NCBI GenBank assembly: GCA_024743115.1
Contig: JANSXC010000021.1
Coordinates: 1 to 64,000 of the forward strand
Direction: 5' to 3'
Origin: a bacterium
GTDB lineage: Bacteria > Planctomycetota > UBA1135 > UBA2386
DNA length: 64,000 nucleotides
Part shown: positions 18,350 to 27,790 of the stretch, one piece after another
Position numbering within the stretch: position 1 is the first letter of the stretch
Layout: the number at the start of each line of letters is the position of its first letter
Translations under genes and position numbers: made by a program
The notes under the pieces: model-generated
The model's input: the letters and a program-made list of their open reading frames with translations, nothing else
Told to the model about the DNA's origin: nothing
Database searches by the model: none

Positions 18350-18672
18350 GCGCTGATCGTCGCGAATGGGGCGCAAAGTAGCTACAGGCAGTCCGCCTCC
18401 GGGCGTGGACCTTGCGGTGGGGACCCGCCCGGCGTGGCCGACCGGCCGCAAGCAGTGCGATCCGCGTACGGCCTGCGACAATAGACTCCCGACTGCCTCG
18501 CGGACCTAGGACGAGGATTCGACCCCCAACGGTAGCCGCGGCGGGGCCTCGGGTCGGGGGCAGGTTTCGCGCCCCGGGTCGGGCAGCAATCGCCCCTGAA
18601 GCCACCGGTGTCGAAAACTGACGAAATCGTGTCGCACTCTCCGCGGCTCGAGACCAGAGCGGGTAGAGCCCA
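18350..18672. other. Divergent intergenic region, nothing definite
   Basis: 323 bases separate the divergent threonine-dehydrogenase-like gene and fusion C. The region must hold both promoters, but I see no convincing promoter hexamers, tRNA, long hairpin or coding frame. Confidence 0.5.
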
Positions 18673-21408
18673 ATGGACGAGACTCCTGCAGAAGATCGCG
18701 CGTTCGAGCGCTTCCGAACCGATGGCGATGGTGCCGCGCTCGCCGAGCTGTTCGATCGCACCGCGCCCGCGTTACTCGCGATGGCGCGCACGACGATCGC
18801 CGACGGGCATCTCGCGGAGGATCTGGTTCAACAGACGTTTGTCGCAGCGATCGAGGCTCGTGCAGACTGGAACGCGGAACTCCGCGTGCTCCCGTGGTTG
18901 ATGGGCGTGCTCGCCAACCGCGCCCGCAACCTGCGCCGCCGCGAGCAGCGTCGAAGCCACGAACGGCTCGATGACGGCGAGTTCGAGGCTTCGTTCTCCG
19001 GCTCCGATCCGCACCAGGCTGCCGCCGATCACGAGATCGATCGGGTGATGCGCGATGCGATCGATGAGCTGCCGGAGCCGTATGGCGCGGTCCTCGACAT
19101 GCATCTTCGTCACGGGCTGACGGCGGCCGAGATCGCCCGCAGCCTGCGTCGGCCGGCCGGCACGGTGCGCACGCAGATCGTGCGCGGCTCGCGCATGCTG
19201 CGCGCGGCCATGCCGGCCGGCTTCGCCGCTGCTGGTGTCACGCTTGCGTTGGCCGGTGACGCACTCGCCGCCATGCGTGCCCGCGTGCTCGACTACGCGC
19301 GCGAGGCCTCTGCCCTCGCGGTCCGCGCGGCTGGCGGCGGCGCTGCCGTCGCGGCCCTCCCTCTGATTCTCATGCCCAAGTTCTTTCTCATCGTTACCGC
19401 GGCCGTTGTTGCCGCGCTCTCCTTCGCTCTTGCCTGGAGTCCGTGGGACCCAGAGCCCCCTCGGCCCGCCGAGCCATCCATCGTGACCTCGGCCGGCAGC
19501 GGGCAACCGTCCGCGACCGAAGATGGCGCGGTCGTGCAGTCGCACGAGCGCACCGCGGGCACGCGGTCGGAGCCGGTAGCGGCGCCGACGCAACTGCTCG
19601 TCCGGGTGCTGCAGGAGTGGGACGGCGCGCCGGCCAACCTCGTCGGGGTGCGAGTTCGCGGCTCCGACGAAGGTGTCACCGACCATGCCACGGGCACGGA
19701 CGGCGTGGCAATCTGCGGCGACCCTGCGGCTGTTGCGCAGGTCGAGCTGCCGGACTTCGACATGACTGCACCGGTGCCCGAGTTCGATGGCGGGCGCGCA
19801 GAGCTGGAGTTTCGCGTGCCGCCAAGGCTCGAGGTCGAGGTTCGGGTCGTCGACCTGGCCGGCAAGCCCGTGGCCAATGCCGAACTCGCCTCTTTCCGCG
19901 GTGGAGCGTTCGAGTCGGAACGAATCGTCCTCGGCACGACGGATGCCGCTGGGCGCGCGCGGCTGCGCACGGCGCAGGGTTTTCTGTCGTTGCGCGCCGA
20001 GGCAACCGGGCAGCTGCCGAGTAGCGCGCGGCTGTTGACGGCCCGCCGCGCCCCACGCGGTGTCGTCACACTGCAGCTCGGTGATCCGACCGGGTTGGTT
20101 CGTGTGCGGGTAAGCGAACCCGGGGGCGCGCCGGCCGCGGACGCGCTCGTGCAGGTGTTCTTGCTCGAACGGCAACGAATGCGGCCGCTGTGGGCCCGCA
20201 CTGGTCAGGACGGCATCGCGCTGGTCGGTCTGCCCGAAGAGCGCGTCGTCGTCTTCGTCGCCGCGCGTGATGAAGCGAGCGCGAGATACGCGGTCGTCGA
20301 GCTGCCCAGTGCGGCGCGGGCCGCCACTCTTTCGATCGAGCTGCAGCAGGCTGCCCGCATCCGCGGAGTCGTGCGCGACATCGCTGGTTCGCCCGTGGCT
20401 GGCGTCGAGGTCCGGGCGTCGTGGCGCGATGCCCGGCTGCCGAGCCCGCTCATCCGTTCGTGGAGCGCGACCGCGAAGACTGCGCCGAACGGCGCCTACG
20501 TGATTGGTGATCTCGTGCCGGGTGGGGTGCACGCAGAGGTCGCGAACAGCGGGCGCGATGCCACGACCGATCTCGAGGTCGCCGTCGGACAGGTCGGCGA
20601 GTGGAACCCCGTCGTGCCGGTGCCGGCGACCTGGCGCTTGACCCTGGTGGATCCCGAGGGCGACCCGCTTGCGGGCTGGTTCGTCGAGTTGGCGAGCGAC
20701 TCGCCCGACCTTGGCGCTCCGCAAGCGGTCACGGACGCGCGCGGCGAAGTCGTGTTCCCGGGGCTGGTAGCTCCGACCGTGCGAGTCTCCGCGACCGCGC
20801 CCTTGCCGGCGGGGAGCGGGGCGACGTTCGATGTCACGGCCGCTAGCCGTTGGGATGGCGTTTCGACGGCCGTGACGGGCCGGCTCGCGGTGCCTGAAGG
20901 CGCCATGCCCAACGCTCGGTTGACCGGCGTCGTGATCGGCAGTGACGGGATGCCGGACGGGAAGGCCCGGGTGCGCGTGTTGCGTCGCGCTGACGAATCG
21001 GTCCGCACTGTCGAACTCGACTGCGACGCGGCTGGACGGTTCGAGTACGGGCCGACGGTGCCGGGCACGGTCACCCTCGTCGCGGTCGCCGGTGGTGACT
21101 CGGCGCTTCGCAGTGACCTGAGACTGGAGCGGGGTCGGTCCCTCGACCTCGGCCGGGTGTTCGTCGGTGCCAGTTCCACAGTGGCGGTGTCGCTGCGCCT
21201 TGCCTTGCAATCGCCAACCGTCGAGCTGCGGCTGGGCGAGGGCCGCGAAGTCGTACCGCTGGAGCGTGGCGAGGATGCTCGTTGGCGCACTCGGGCGGCG
21301 GTGCCGCCTGGCCACTATGTGCTCGTCGTGCGGGACGGAGGAGCGGTCGTACGCGAGCAGTCGTTTTCACTCGAATCCGGCAAGGATGCCGTGATCGAGG
21401 TTCGCTAG
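18673..21408 (+). CDS. ECF-type sigma factor fused to membrane segment and CarboxypepD_reg repeats (fusion C)
   Basis: 911 residues. Region 2: FDRTAPALLAMARTTIA, LAEDLVQQTFVAAIE and WLMGVLANRARNLRRRE. Region 4: LPEPYGAVLDMHLRHGLTA, then IARSLRRPAGTVRTQIVRGS. After a linker with LAAMRARVLDYAREA comes a strong membrane segment near 234-256 (FFLIVTAAVVAALSFALAW). The remainder is beta-sandwich repeats, more divergent than in fusion A, with readable units such as GVVRDIAGSPVAGVEV and GVVIGSDGMPDGKARV. The in-frame ATG before the membrane segment (19372) has no Shine-Dalgarno-like sequence, unlike fusions A, B, D and E. Fusion D lies tail to tail 35 bases downstream. Confidence 0.88.
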   Translation: MDETPAEDRAFERFRTDGDGAALAELFDRTAPALLAMARTTIADGHLAEDLVQQTFVAAIEARADWNAELRVLPWLMGVLANRARNLRRREQRRSHERLDDGEFEASFSGSDPHQAAADHEIDRVMRDAIDELPEPYGAVLDMHLRHGLTAAEIARSLRRPAGTVRTQIVRGSRMLRAAMPAGFAAAGVTLALAGDALAAMRARVLDYAREASALAVRAAGGGAAVAALPLILMPKFFLIVTAAVVAALSFALAWSPWDPEPPRPAEPSIVTSAGSGQPSATEDGAVVQSHERTAGTRSEPVAAPTQLLVRVLQEWDGAPANLVGVRVRGSDEGVTDHATGTDGVAICGDPAAVAQVELPDFDMTAPVPEFDGGRAELEFRVPPRLEVEVRVVDLAGKPVANAELASFRGGAFESERIVLGTTDAAGRARLRTAQGFLSLRAEATGQLPSSARLLTARRAPRGVVTLQLGDPTGLVRVRVSEPGGAPAADALVQVFLLERQRMRPLWARTGQDGIALVGLPEERVVVFVAARDEASARYAVVELPSAARAATLSIELQQAARIRGVVRDIAGSPVAGVEVRASWRDARLPSPLIRSWSATAKTAPNGAYVIGDLVPGGVHAEVANSGRDATTDLEVAVGQVGEWNPVVPVPATWRLTLVDPEGDPLAGWFVELASDSPDLGAPQAVTDARGEVVFPGLVAPTVRVSATAPLPAGSGATFDVTAASRWDGVSTAVTGRLAVPEGAMPNARLTGVVIGSDGMPDGKARVRVLRRADESVRTVELDCDAAGRFEYGPTVPGTVTLVAVAGGDSALRSDLRLERGRSLDLGRVFVGASSTVAVSLRLALQSPTVELRLGEGREVVPLERGEDARWRTRAAVPPGHYVLVVRDGGAVVREQSFSLESGKDAVIEVR

Positions 21409-21443
21409 CGGATGGCTGGCGGCGGCGTGACTCGACCGGCGCG

Positions 21444-24400
21444 CTACCGCTTGACCGGGATCTCGACCAGCGACCCCTTCTCGTTCTTCAACAGATCGAG
21501 TGCCACCTCGAACCGGCCCTCGAATCGGTGCCCGGTCGCACTCTTCGCCGTCGCGCGGTACGAGCCGGGAACGAAGGTATGGCGCAGGTTCCACTTGCCC
21601 TGCCAACTCTTCACTTCGCGATCGACAACGACTTCGTCGTTGTCGCCCTTGATCGTGACCTTCAGCAGTGCGTCGGGCAGTGCGGGTTGGTCTGGCGTGG
21701 GGATGAATCGCACGATGCGCTTGCGGCCGACGCGCACCGGCCAGTCGAGCCGCAGCGGGACACCGGCGAGCAGCTCGAACGGCACGGGGTCGGTCGCGAT
21801 CTGTTCCTCGTAGTGGGGGTGAAGCAGGTACTTGCCGGGCGGCAGGTAGTTGAACACCAGCATGCCGTCCTCGACGCGCTGCTCCGGCTGTGGCCAGATC
21901 GAACGGCCGGCAGGGGTGCGCACGGACGCGCGCGGCAGCGGCCCGAGCCATTCCGTGTCGGCGGGAAAGACCGGCCGGACGCGGAGCTCGACCGCGCGCT
22001 GCAACACGATGTCGCCGACGTCGGTCTTGGCGGCTCGGATCTCGAGTTCGAGGCGCTGGCTGCCGTAGCCGGGCGCCGCGATGCCGAACGTCCGCTTTCC
22101 GTGTCGCAGGTCCGTGATGCGGAGGATGCCGCCGGTGCACTCGCGTGGCTTGCTGCCGAAGTCGGTAGATTGAACCGTGGCGCCCTTCACCGGACGGCCG
22201 CGGGTATCGACGACACGCCCCGTCAGCACCGATCGCGGTAACATGCCGACCGGAACCACGATGTCGAGGTCGTCCGTGCCGACCCGGATGTTGCGTTTCC
22301 GGATCAGGTCTCTCGGCGTCATGCTCCTGGCGTTGGTCGCGACCTGCACGGTCTGATTCAGTTCGCCCCAGATCTCGAAGCTGCCGTCGGTAGCCGTCCT
22401 GGAGTCGAACGCGAGTGCCAGTGTGCGCTGCAAGTCCTGCTCGTTCGTGTTGTCCGGGACCGCGACGATTCGCCAGCCCGCGACCGGTTCGCCCTGCTCG
22501 TCGACCAGTCTGCCGCGCACGATGAGGTGTTCGTCGATGACGATGTCGACGGCGGCTGGACCGGTCAGTGGAGCGTCGCTGCGGCGCTCGGCGAGCAGCT
22601 GCCGATCGCGCTTGACCTCGATGTGATAGCCCGCGCGCGGCGCTGCAAACGTGAACACACCGTTCTTGTCGGTGATGCTGCCGCCGCCGACGAGTGTGCC
22701 CTGCGGATCGCGGCCGTAGACGAGCAGTCCTCCGATCGGAGTGCCGTCGGGTCGCGTCGTGCGGACATTGATCGGTACCGAGCGGCGCATCTCGAGGCGT
22801 GTCGTCGTGGCTTCGAATGCGCGGACGTCGATCTCTTGATGGACGTCGAGCACGCCGCGCGCGATGCCGAGTATCTGGTAGGTGTTCGCCGGCAGACCTT
22901 CGATCGCGAACGAGCCGTCTTCGCCGGCCGTGGTGTAGACACTCGCTGGCGTTTCGCCAGCCTGCCCGTCGGCCGCTCGCGATACACCGCGTGCACTGGA
23001 GCTGCGCACGCTGGCGTAGACGGCGGCGCCGGCGACCGGTCTGCCGTCGTCGTCGACGACGGAGCCGCGAATCGCGCCGGGTCCCCGCGTCAGCATCAAG
23101 CGCACCTCTTCGCCCGCGGCGGCGCTCGCTTTGGTTGCAGCCGACGCCGCGTAACCGGTCTTGCGGGCGCCGACCAATGACATGGTCCCGGCCGGTACCG
23201 TTGCGCGCCCGTTGCTATCGGTGCGGGCGGCCAGGCGCGTCGTTGCCTCCATCGGCCAAACGCGGCCGTAGTACTGCATGCAGACCCAGACCTCGGCGTC
23301 GGGGATCGGACGACGCATCTCGTCGATGACCTGCACCCGTACGCGGACCGGGCGCTCGATCGGCAGGATCTTCTCGTGTTCGCGACCGGCCTCGATCTGG
23401 AGTTTCGATTGGGCCGTGAGCGAGCCGCCTTCGGCTTCGACGAGCCAAGCGCCTGGTTGGATCCCGTCGAACCGCACCTGGCCCGCGGGGTCGGTACGCG
23501 CGCCGAAGCGCTGCCCGCCGCGAGTCCATGGCTCCGGCCGCATCCGCACGTAGATGCCGAGCGGGCTGAGTTCTTCATCGTCGAAGTCGAGCGTGACGAC
23601 GAGACTGCCGGTGTCGGGCGTCGGCGTGTGATTCGGGCCGGCCTCGGAACGCTCGCCCGGTCCTGGCTCGTTCGTGGCAGCCGTGGCGGCGGTCTCCGGT
23701 TCGTCCGGCAGTTCCACGGCGGCATGGTCGACGCCGGCCCGCGGACCATTCGGTTGCACGTCGTTCGGCACGGTATCTGTCTGCCAGTAGACCAGCACCG
23801 CGACGCAGGCGATCGGAACGAGCAGTAGCCACTTCTTCATCATCGATCCTCCGAGCCACAGCGAGGCGGTGCCCGCGGCTCCGGCAGTGAGGTGAGGGGA
23901 GAACGCGCTCAGCACGCGTTGGCGAACGGCAGCGGTTGCGGTTGTGGCGAGCGCGAGCGCCGTCGCGCCGCCGAGACCGACCGGCAGTGCCCGTCGCAGG
24001 CGTTCGAGAGCGCGCACGAGCTGCGTGCGGACCGAGCCTGCCGGCCGTCCGAGAGCAGCGCCGATCTCCTTGGCGTTGAGGCCGTGGAACAGGTGCAGGT
24101 GCAGGACCGGTCGGTAGGTGTCGCCGAGTTCGGTGATGGCCTCTTCGACGGCGGCCTCGAGTTCACGCGAGGCTGCGGCGTCCGCCGGGGTCTCACTGCG
24201 TCGTCCGGACAGGCGGTCGGCGTCGGGCTCGCGGCGCTCGGCGCGCTGATGCAGCCGGGCGCGGTTGGTCAGGATGCCGACCAGCCACGGGAACAGGCCG
24301 CGGTCGCGGTCCCAGCGATCGGCGCGTTCGATCGCGGTCAGGAACGTCTGCTGCACCACGTCCTCGGCGGCGTGCCGGTCGCGGCAGAGATGCAGCGCCA

Positions 24401-24506
24401 GGCGCATCAACGCCGGCGCGGTCCGGTCGAACAGCCGAGCGAGCGAGCCGGCGTCACGCCGTCGCCTGTAGCGCTCGAACAAGCGTTCTTCCGAGACCTG
24501 CAGCAC
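21444..24506 (-). CDS. ECF-type sigma factor fused to membrane segment and CarboxypepD_reg repeats (fusion D)
   Basis: 1020 residues from ATG 24506. Region 2: LFDRTAPALMRLALHLC, AAEDVVQQTFLTAIER, FPWLVGILTNRARLHQRAE. Region 4: LGDTYRPVLHLHLFHGLNA, IGAALGRPAGSVRTQLVRAL. The membrane segment near 222-240 reads MMKKWLLLVPIACVAVLVYW. Repeats follow, for example GSVVDDDGRPVAGAAV, GRLVDEQGEPVAGWRI and GRVVDTRGRPVKGATV. The sigma part is closest to fusions C and E, so these are probably paralogues by duplication. The arrangement suggests a membrane-tethered transcription factor whose outer domain senses something outside the inner membrane; release or cis-control is inferred. Confidence 0.88.
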   Translation of the reverse strand: MLQVSEERLFERYRRRRDAGSLARLFDRTAPALMRLALHLCRDRHAAEDVVQQTFLTAIERADRWDRDRGLFPWLVGILTNRARLHQRAERREPDADRLSGRRSETPADAAASRELEAAVEEAITELGDTYRPVLHLHLFHGLNAKEIGAALGRPAGSVRTQLVRALERLRRALPVGLGGATALALATTATAAVRQRVLSAFSPHLTAGAAGTASLWLGGSMMKKWLLLVPIACVAVLVYWQTDTVPNDVQPNGPRAGVDHAAVELPDEPETAATAATNEPGPGERSEAGPNHTPTPDTGSLVVTLDFDDEELSPLGIYVRMRPEPWTRGGQRFGARTDPAGQVRFDGIQPGAWLVEAEGGSLTAQSKLQIEAGREHEKILPIERPVRVRVQVIDEMRRPIPDAEVWVCMQYYGRVWPMEATTRLAARTDSNGRATVPAGTMSLVGARKTGYAASAATKASAAAGEEVRLMLTRGPGAIRGSVVDDDGRPVAGAAVYASVRSSSARGVSRAADGQAGETPASVYTTAGEDGSFAIEGLPANTYQILGIARGVLDVHQEIDVRAFEATTTRLEMRRSVPINVRTTRPDGTPIGGLLVYGRDPQGTLVGGGSITDKNGVFTFAAPRAGYHIEVKRDRQLLAERRSDAPLTGPAAVDIVIDEHLIVRGRLVDEQGEPVAGWRIVAVPDNTNEQDLQRTLALAFDSRTATDGSFEIWGELNQTVQVATNARSMTPRDLIRKRNIRVGTDDLDIVVPVGMLPRSVLTGRVVDTRGRPVKGATVQSTDFGSKPRECTGGILRITDLRHGKRTFGIAAPGYGSQRLELEIRAAKTDVGDIVLQRAVELRVRPVFPADTEWLGPLPRASVRTPAGRSIWPQPEQRVEDGMLVFNYLPPGKYLLHPHYEEQIATDPVPFELLAGVPLRLDWPVRVGRKRIVRFIPTPDQPALPDALLKVTIKGDNDEVVVDREVKSWQGKWNLRHTFVPGSYRATAKSATGHRFEGRFEVALDLLKNEKGSLVEIPVKR
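23838..23852 (-). promoter_or_regulatory. Internal Shine-Dalgarno and tandem ATG in fusion D
   Basis: On the minus strand GGAGG (23852-23848) lies 4 nt before ATG 23843 and 7 nt before ATG 23840, both in frame (residues 222-223). They open MMKKW and the membrane segment. This is one of the best internal start candidates in the window. Confidence 0.5.
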
Positions 24507-24710
24507 ACGTGCGATTATCCCGAGGGGCGGCTCGTGCGACGTTGTGTTGCGTTTTTTCGGCGGCTTCCGGGGGAGTGGCCCGCGCGGGTTCGCTGCCGTA
24601 CTCTCGCGGGTCTGCGGAGTCGCTTCGATCGGTCGCCTCGCGTCACCGGCGAGAGTTCTGTTGGCCGAGCGGCTGCAGGCTCTCGACCGGCGGGGGCAAC
24701 TGAGGCGCTA

Positions 24711-25754
24711 TCAGGCCCGGTCGCTCGTTTCGGCTGTGAGCAATCGCCGCAACCGATCCTGGAACCCGAAGCCCACACCATCCTGATCGAGGCCCTGCTG
24801 GAACTCCGCCTGATCGACGCCTTCCTCCGCGACGACGACGTAGTCCGGGCGGTCGGCCGCGGTCTCGTGGATGAACTGCGCGACCACGTGACCTTGTGAC
24901 ACGACGAACGCGCCCGGCATCTGCGCTGCATCGCCGCGCAGCCAGCCGATGCCGTGGCCCTGCTTCACGCCCGCTTCGAAGCCGCGCTTCCAGACCGACC
25001 AGCCCAGGAGCTGAGTCGGAGTGCCGCGGCGCAGCGCGAATGCGCGGTAGAGCACGCGGTCGGGGTCGCTGATCGCGGTCACGTCGGCGAGGCCGTACCT
25101 CTGGAACAGGTCGCGCGCTTCGTTCTCCGACGACATGTGCACGAGCACGAGTCGTGTGCCAGCGGTGCGCAGGCGTTCGTTGATCGCGGCCAGATCGGCC
25201 AGCGCCTCGCGGCAGAACGTGCAGCCGAAGTGTCGCAAGAACACGAGGAACTGCGGTTGCCGCTTCGACGCGGTCAACAGGTCGGCGCCGGTCTGGTCGT
25301 GGTAGAGGGACAGTGCCATGTCGAGCGGCAGCACGGGCGGCGTCTGCCGGGCTCGGTTGTCTCGGGCTCCAGCGCGCAGGATCAGCCCGAAGGGAATCCA
25401 CCAGGGCGGGCCGAAGGCCAGGAGCAGCAGCCCCGACTCCCATGGCAGTTGCTCGGTGGACGCGGCCCCGACGAACCCGATCGGCAGCGCGATCTTGGCC
25501 AGCAGGCCGATCAGCACCATGGGCCAGTGTCCGAGCGGATTCCGCGCGGCGAATGCCAGACCCAGACCAAGGAGCGCGACGAGCAACCCGAGGCCCTGCC
25601 AGGCGGCCGGGTAGAGCGGGAACTCCTGGCTTGCCCATGACATGGGGGCCGTCGGCGCCAGGACCAGATAGGCGCCACACAGGACGTCGACGGCGGCAGC
25701 GAGCAGCAGGGCTCGGCTCATCCAGCGGGAAGCGTCACGTTCACGGCCCATCAT
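24711..25754 (-). CDS. Membrane protein with peroxiredoxin-like (AhpC/TSA_2, PRXL2-type) domain
   Basis: 347 residues from ATG 25754; AAAGGA directly precedes the ATG-ATG pair, and the second ATG at 25751 may be the true start. About four hydrophobic segments occupy residues 15-130 (for example GLGLLVALLGLGLAFA and MVLIGLLAKIALPIGFVGAA). A thioredoxin-fold domain follows, with FLVFLRHFGCTFCREAL carrying a CxxC centre. The pattern RxxGCxxC is typical of the PRXL2/AhpC-TSA_2 group of redox proteins. The domain is expected to reduce peroxides or disulfides at the membrane. The C-terminal 40 residues (EEGVDQAEFQQGLDQDG) are unassigned. Confidence 0.78.
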   Translation of the reverse strand: MMGRERDASRWMSRALLLAAAVDVLCGAYLVLAPTAPMSWASQEFPLYPAAWQGLGLLVALLGLGLAFAARNPLGHWPMVLIGLLAKIALPIGFVGAASTEQLPWESGLLLLAFGPPWWIPFGLILRAGARDNRARQTPPVLPLDMALSLYHDQTGADLLTASKRQPQFLVFLRHFGCTFCREALADLAAINERLRTAGTRLVLVHMSSENEARDLFQRYGLADVTAISDPDRVLYRAFALRRGTPTQLLGWSVWKRGFEAGVKQGHGIGWLRGDAAQMPGAFVVSQGHVVAQFIHETAADRPDYVVVAEEGVDQAEFQQGLDQDGVGFGFQDRLRRLLTAETSDRA

Positions 25755-25876
25755 TCCTTTATATCGCAGGCGGAGGTCCGCCGGATGCGCCCGTTTTGCG
25801 GTCCGCACGCCCGTGGAGAACTTCTAACAGGTCCGAGTTTTCGCAAACAACCCCCGTTCTGGGCCTAGAAGGGCAT

Positions 25877-26083
25877 ATGGACGCAACCAACGGACCGGGT
25901 GCGGCGCAATTCGATCTGGTGCTCGAGGCGATCCGTGGCCTCGGAGCGACCGTCGAGCAGGCCGCGTATTACGGCGGGCTACGGCCGCGGGCGCTGCTCG
26001 CCGAACTCCAGCACAATCCCCGACTCCAGGTCGAGGTGGCCATCGCCCGGCGAACGTACGAAGAGTCGGACAAGGTCGCCTGA
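25877..26083 (+). CDS. Small HTH-like protein of unknown function
   Basis: 68 residues from ATG 25877, with GAAGGG shortly upstream (spacing 3). The segment TVEQAAYYGGLRPRALLAEL followed by NPRLQVEVAIARRTYEES resembles the helix-turn-helix of phage small-terminase-like proteins, in which a short HTH is followed by an Ala/Arg-rich helix. No phage genes are nearby. The gene is small, so its reality is uncertain, but codon usage and the upstream site support it. Confidence 0.45.
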   Translation: MDATNGPGAAQFDLVLEAIRGLGATVEQAAYYGGLRPRALLAELQHNPRLQVEVAIARRTYEESDKVA

Positions 26084-26182
26084 CCGCGGCAAGCGGCTCC
26101 CGGCGTGCTCAGCGATTGTGCTGTCCGGGCATTCCCTCGATCGGTTACGAGTCGGGTTGTGAACGCCGTGGAATGCCGCGCC

Positions 26183-26866
26183 ATGGACCTCGACATCGCC
26201 GCTCTGGGCTTCCGGTTCGGGGACGACTTTGCGTTGTCCGTGCCCGGGCTGCGGGTGCCCACCGGCAGCGCGGCGGTGTGCATCGGGCCGAGCGGTTCGG
26301 GCAAGTCGACGCTCATGCAGTTGTGCGCGGGCATCCTGCTGGCTGAGAGCGGCCTGGTCTCGCTGGGCGGGGTCGATTGGTCGGCGCTGTCTGAACGCGA
26401 GCGGCGGTTGCGTCGCATCACGGCGGTCGGGCTCGTGTTCCAGGAGTTCGAGCTGCTGGAACATCTCTCCGTGCTCGAGAACGTGCTGTTGCCCTACCAT
26501 GTGCAGCGCGATCTGCCGCTCGATGAACAGGCGCGTGAACGGGCCGTCGAGCTGACCCGCGCGGCGGGTATCGAGGGGCTCCTGCGGCGTAAGCCGCGCA
26601 ATCTGTCGCAGGGGGAGCGGCAGCGCGTCGCGATCTGCCGCGCGCTCGTGACGCAGCCGGCGATCGTCTTCGCCGATGAACCGACCGGCAATCTCGACCC
26701 GCGGACGACCCAGGCCGTGTTCGATCTGTTGCGTTCCGAAGTGCGCGAGCGCAACGCTACGCTGATGATGGTCACGCACGATCATTCGCTGGTCGACGCG
26801 TTCGATTGCGTGATCGAATTCGAGACGAATCCGAACGGCAGCATCGCGCGCGAACGAACCCGCTGA
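26183..26866 (+). CDS. LolD/MacB-type ABC transporter ATP-binding protein
   Basis: 227 residues from ATG 26183. Walker A is GPSGSGKST, the Q-loop is FQEFELLEHLSV, the signature is NLSQGERQR, Walker B is AIVFADEPTGNLDP and the H-loop is MVTHDH. The TGNLDP stretch and spacing are typical of the LolD/FtsE/MacB group, which pairs with FtsX-fold permeases rather than with ZnuB-type ones. It is followed after 3 bases by a ZnuA-like binding protein, and an FtsX-type permease lies 4 kb downstream on the same strand. It supplies energy to that system at the inner membrane. Confidence 0.92.
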   Translation: MDLDIAALGFRFGDDFALSVPGLRVPTGSAAVCIGPSGSGKSTLMQLCAGILLAESGLVSLGGVDWSALSERERRLRRITAVGLVFQEFELLEHLSVLENVLLPYHVQRDLPLDEQARERAVELTRAAGIEGLLRRKPRNLSQGERQRVAICRALVTQPAIVFADEPTGNLDPRTTQAVFDLLRSEVRERNATLMMVTHDHSLVDAFDCVIEFETNPNGSIARERTR

Positions 26867-26869
26867 GCC

Positions 26870-27781
26870 ATGAGAACCCTCCTGACGACCGTGCTCCTGC
26901 TGGCCGGCTGTGGCCAGGACAGTGGCGCGACCCCGAGCATGCCCCGGCGGGAGAAGCCGCTCGTGTGCACGACCAACTACCCGCTGCAGTACTGCGTCGA
27001 ACGGATCGCCGGTGGACTGGCGATGGTCGAGTGCGTCGTGCCAGCGGGCGCGGACCCGCTGCATTGGCGGCCAGAACGTGAGGCGATCGCGCGGCTGCAG
27101 ACGGCCGACCTCATCGTGATCAACGGTGCCACGGCGGAGCCCTGGCGCTTCGGTGCTTCCCTGCCGCTGTCGCGCGTCGTCGATACCTCCGACGGCTTCT
27201 GGGATCAGTTCATCGAGCGCCCGGGTGTGACGCATAGCCATGGCGATGGCAAGACGCACACGCACTCGACGACCGACCCGCATACCTGGATCGATCCGCG
27301 GCTGTTGAAGGAGCAGGCTGTCGCGGCGCTCGAGTCCCTGATCCGGCGGTTGCCGGATCACGAGTCGGCGTTGCGTGACAACTATGGCGCGCTGGCCCGT
27401 GACCTCGACGAGCTCGACGGTCGCATCGACGCGCTCGCCACGAAATGGCAGGGCAAGACGTTGGCCACGTCCGCAGACGCGTATCGCTACCTCGCCCGCC
27501 GCGGCGGTTGGACCGGGATCGATCTCGAGGTGGCGCTCGCCACGGAGCCGTGGGACGCGGCTCTCGCGGCGATGCGGCAGGCGCTCGGCGGCAAGCGCGC
27601 CGTCTTGATGCTATGGACCGCGCCGCCGAGTGCGGCGTTGCGCGAGCGCATCACACGTGACCTCGACGTGCAGAGCGTTGTGTTCTCGACCGGCGCGGCC
27701 GTGCCGGATGCCGGCGGGTCGGACTACCTGTCGGTGATGCGCGCCAACCTGGAGCGGCTGGCGCGCGCGTTCGAGCAGTAG
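26870..27781 (+). CDS. ZnuA/TroA-like metal-binding lipoprotein
   Basis: 303 residues. The signal peptide ends in a lipobox (TVLLLAGC), so this is a lipoprotein. The cluster-9 binding-protein fold is seen in VCTTNYPLQYCVERIAGG and GADPLHWRPEREAIARLQTADLIVING. A His-rich loop (THSHGDGKTHTHSTTDPHTWIDP) precedes the metal His, which is the hallmark of zinc-specific members. The C-terminal lobe has SADAYRYLARR. It should capture zinc or manganese outside the inner membrane. It is adjacent to a LolD-type ATPase instead of ZnuC, an unusual pairing. Confidence 0.88.
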   Translation: MRTLLTTVLLLAGCGQDSGATPSMPRREKPLVCTTNYPLQYCVERIAGGLAMVECVVPAGADPLHWRPEREAIARLQTADLIVINGATAEPWRFGASLPLSRVVDTSDGFWDQFIERPGVTHSHGDGKTHTHSTTDPHTWIDPRLLKEQAVAALESLIRRLPDHESALRDNYGALARDLDELDGRIDALATKWQGKTLATSADAYRYLARRGGWTGIDLEVALATEPWDAALAAMRQALGGKRAVLMLWTAPPSAALRERITRDLDVQSVVFSTGAAVPDAGGSDYLSVMRANLERLARAFEQ

Positions 27782-27790
27782 CGGGTCGGT

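Noticed and set aside
18500..18560. GATTCGACCCCC resembling a tRNA T-arm
   Set aside because: No acceptor stem, D-arm or anticodon arm could be placed around it.
19351..19374. Internal ATG before the membrane segment of fusion C as a second start
   Set aside because: The upstream bases are pyrimidine-rich with no Shine-Dalgarno-like sequence, unlike the other four fusions.
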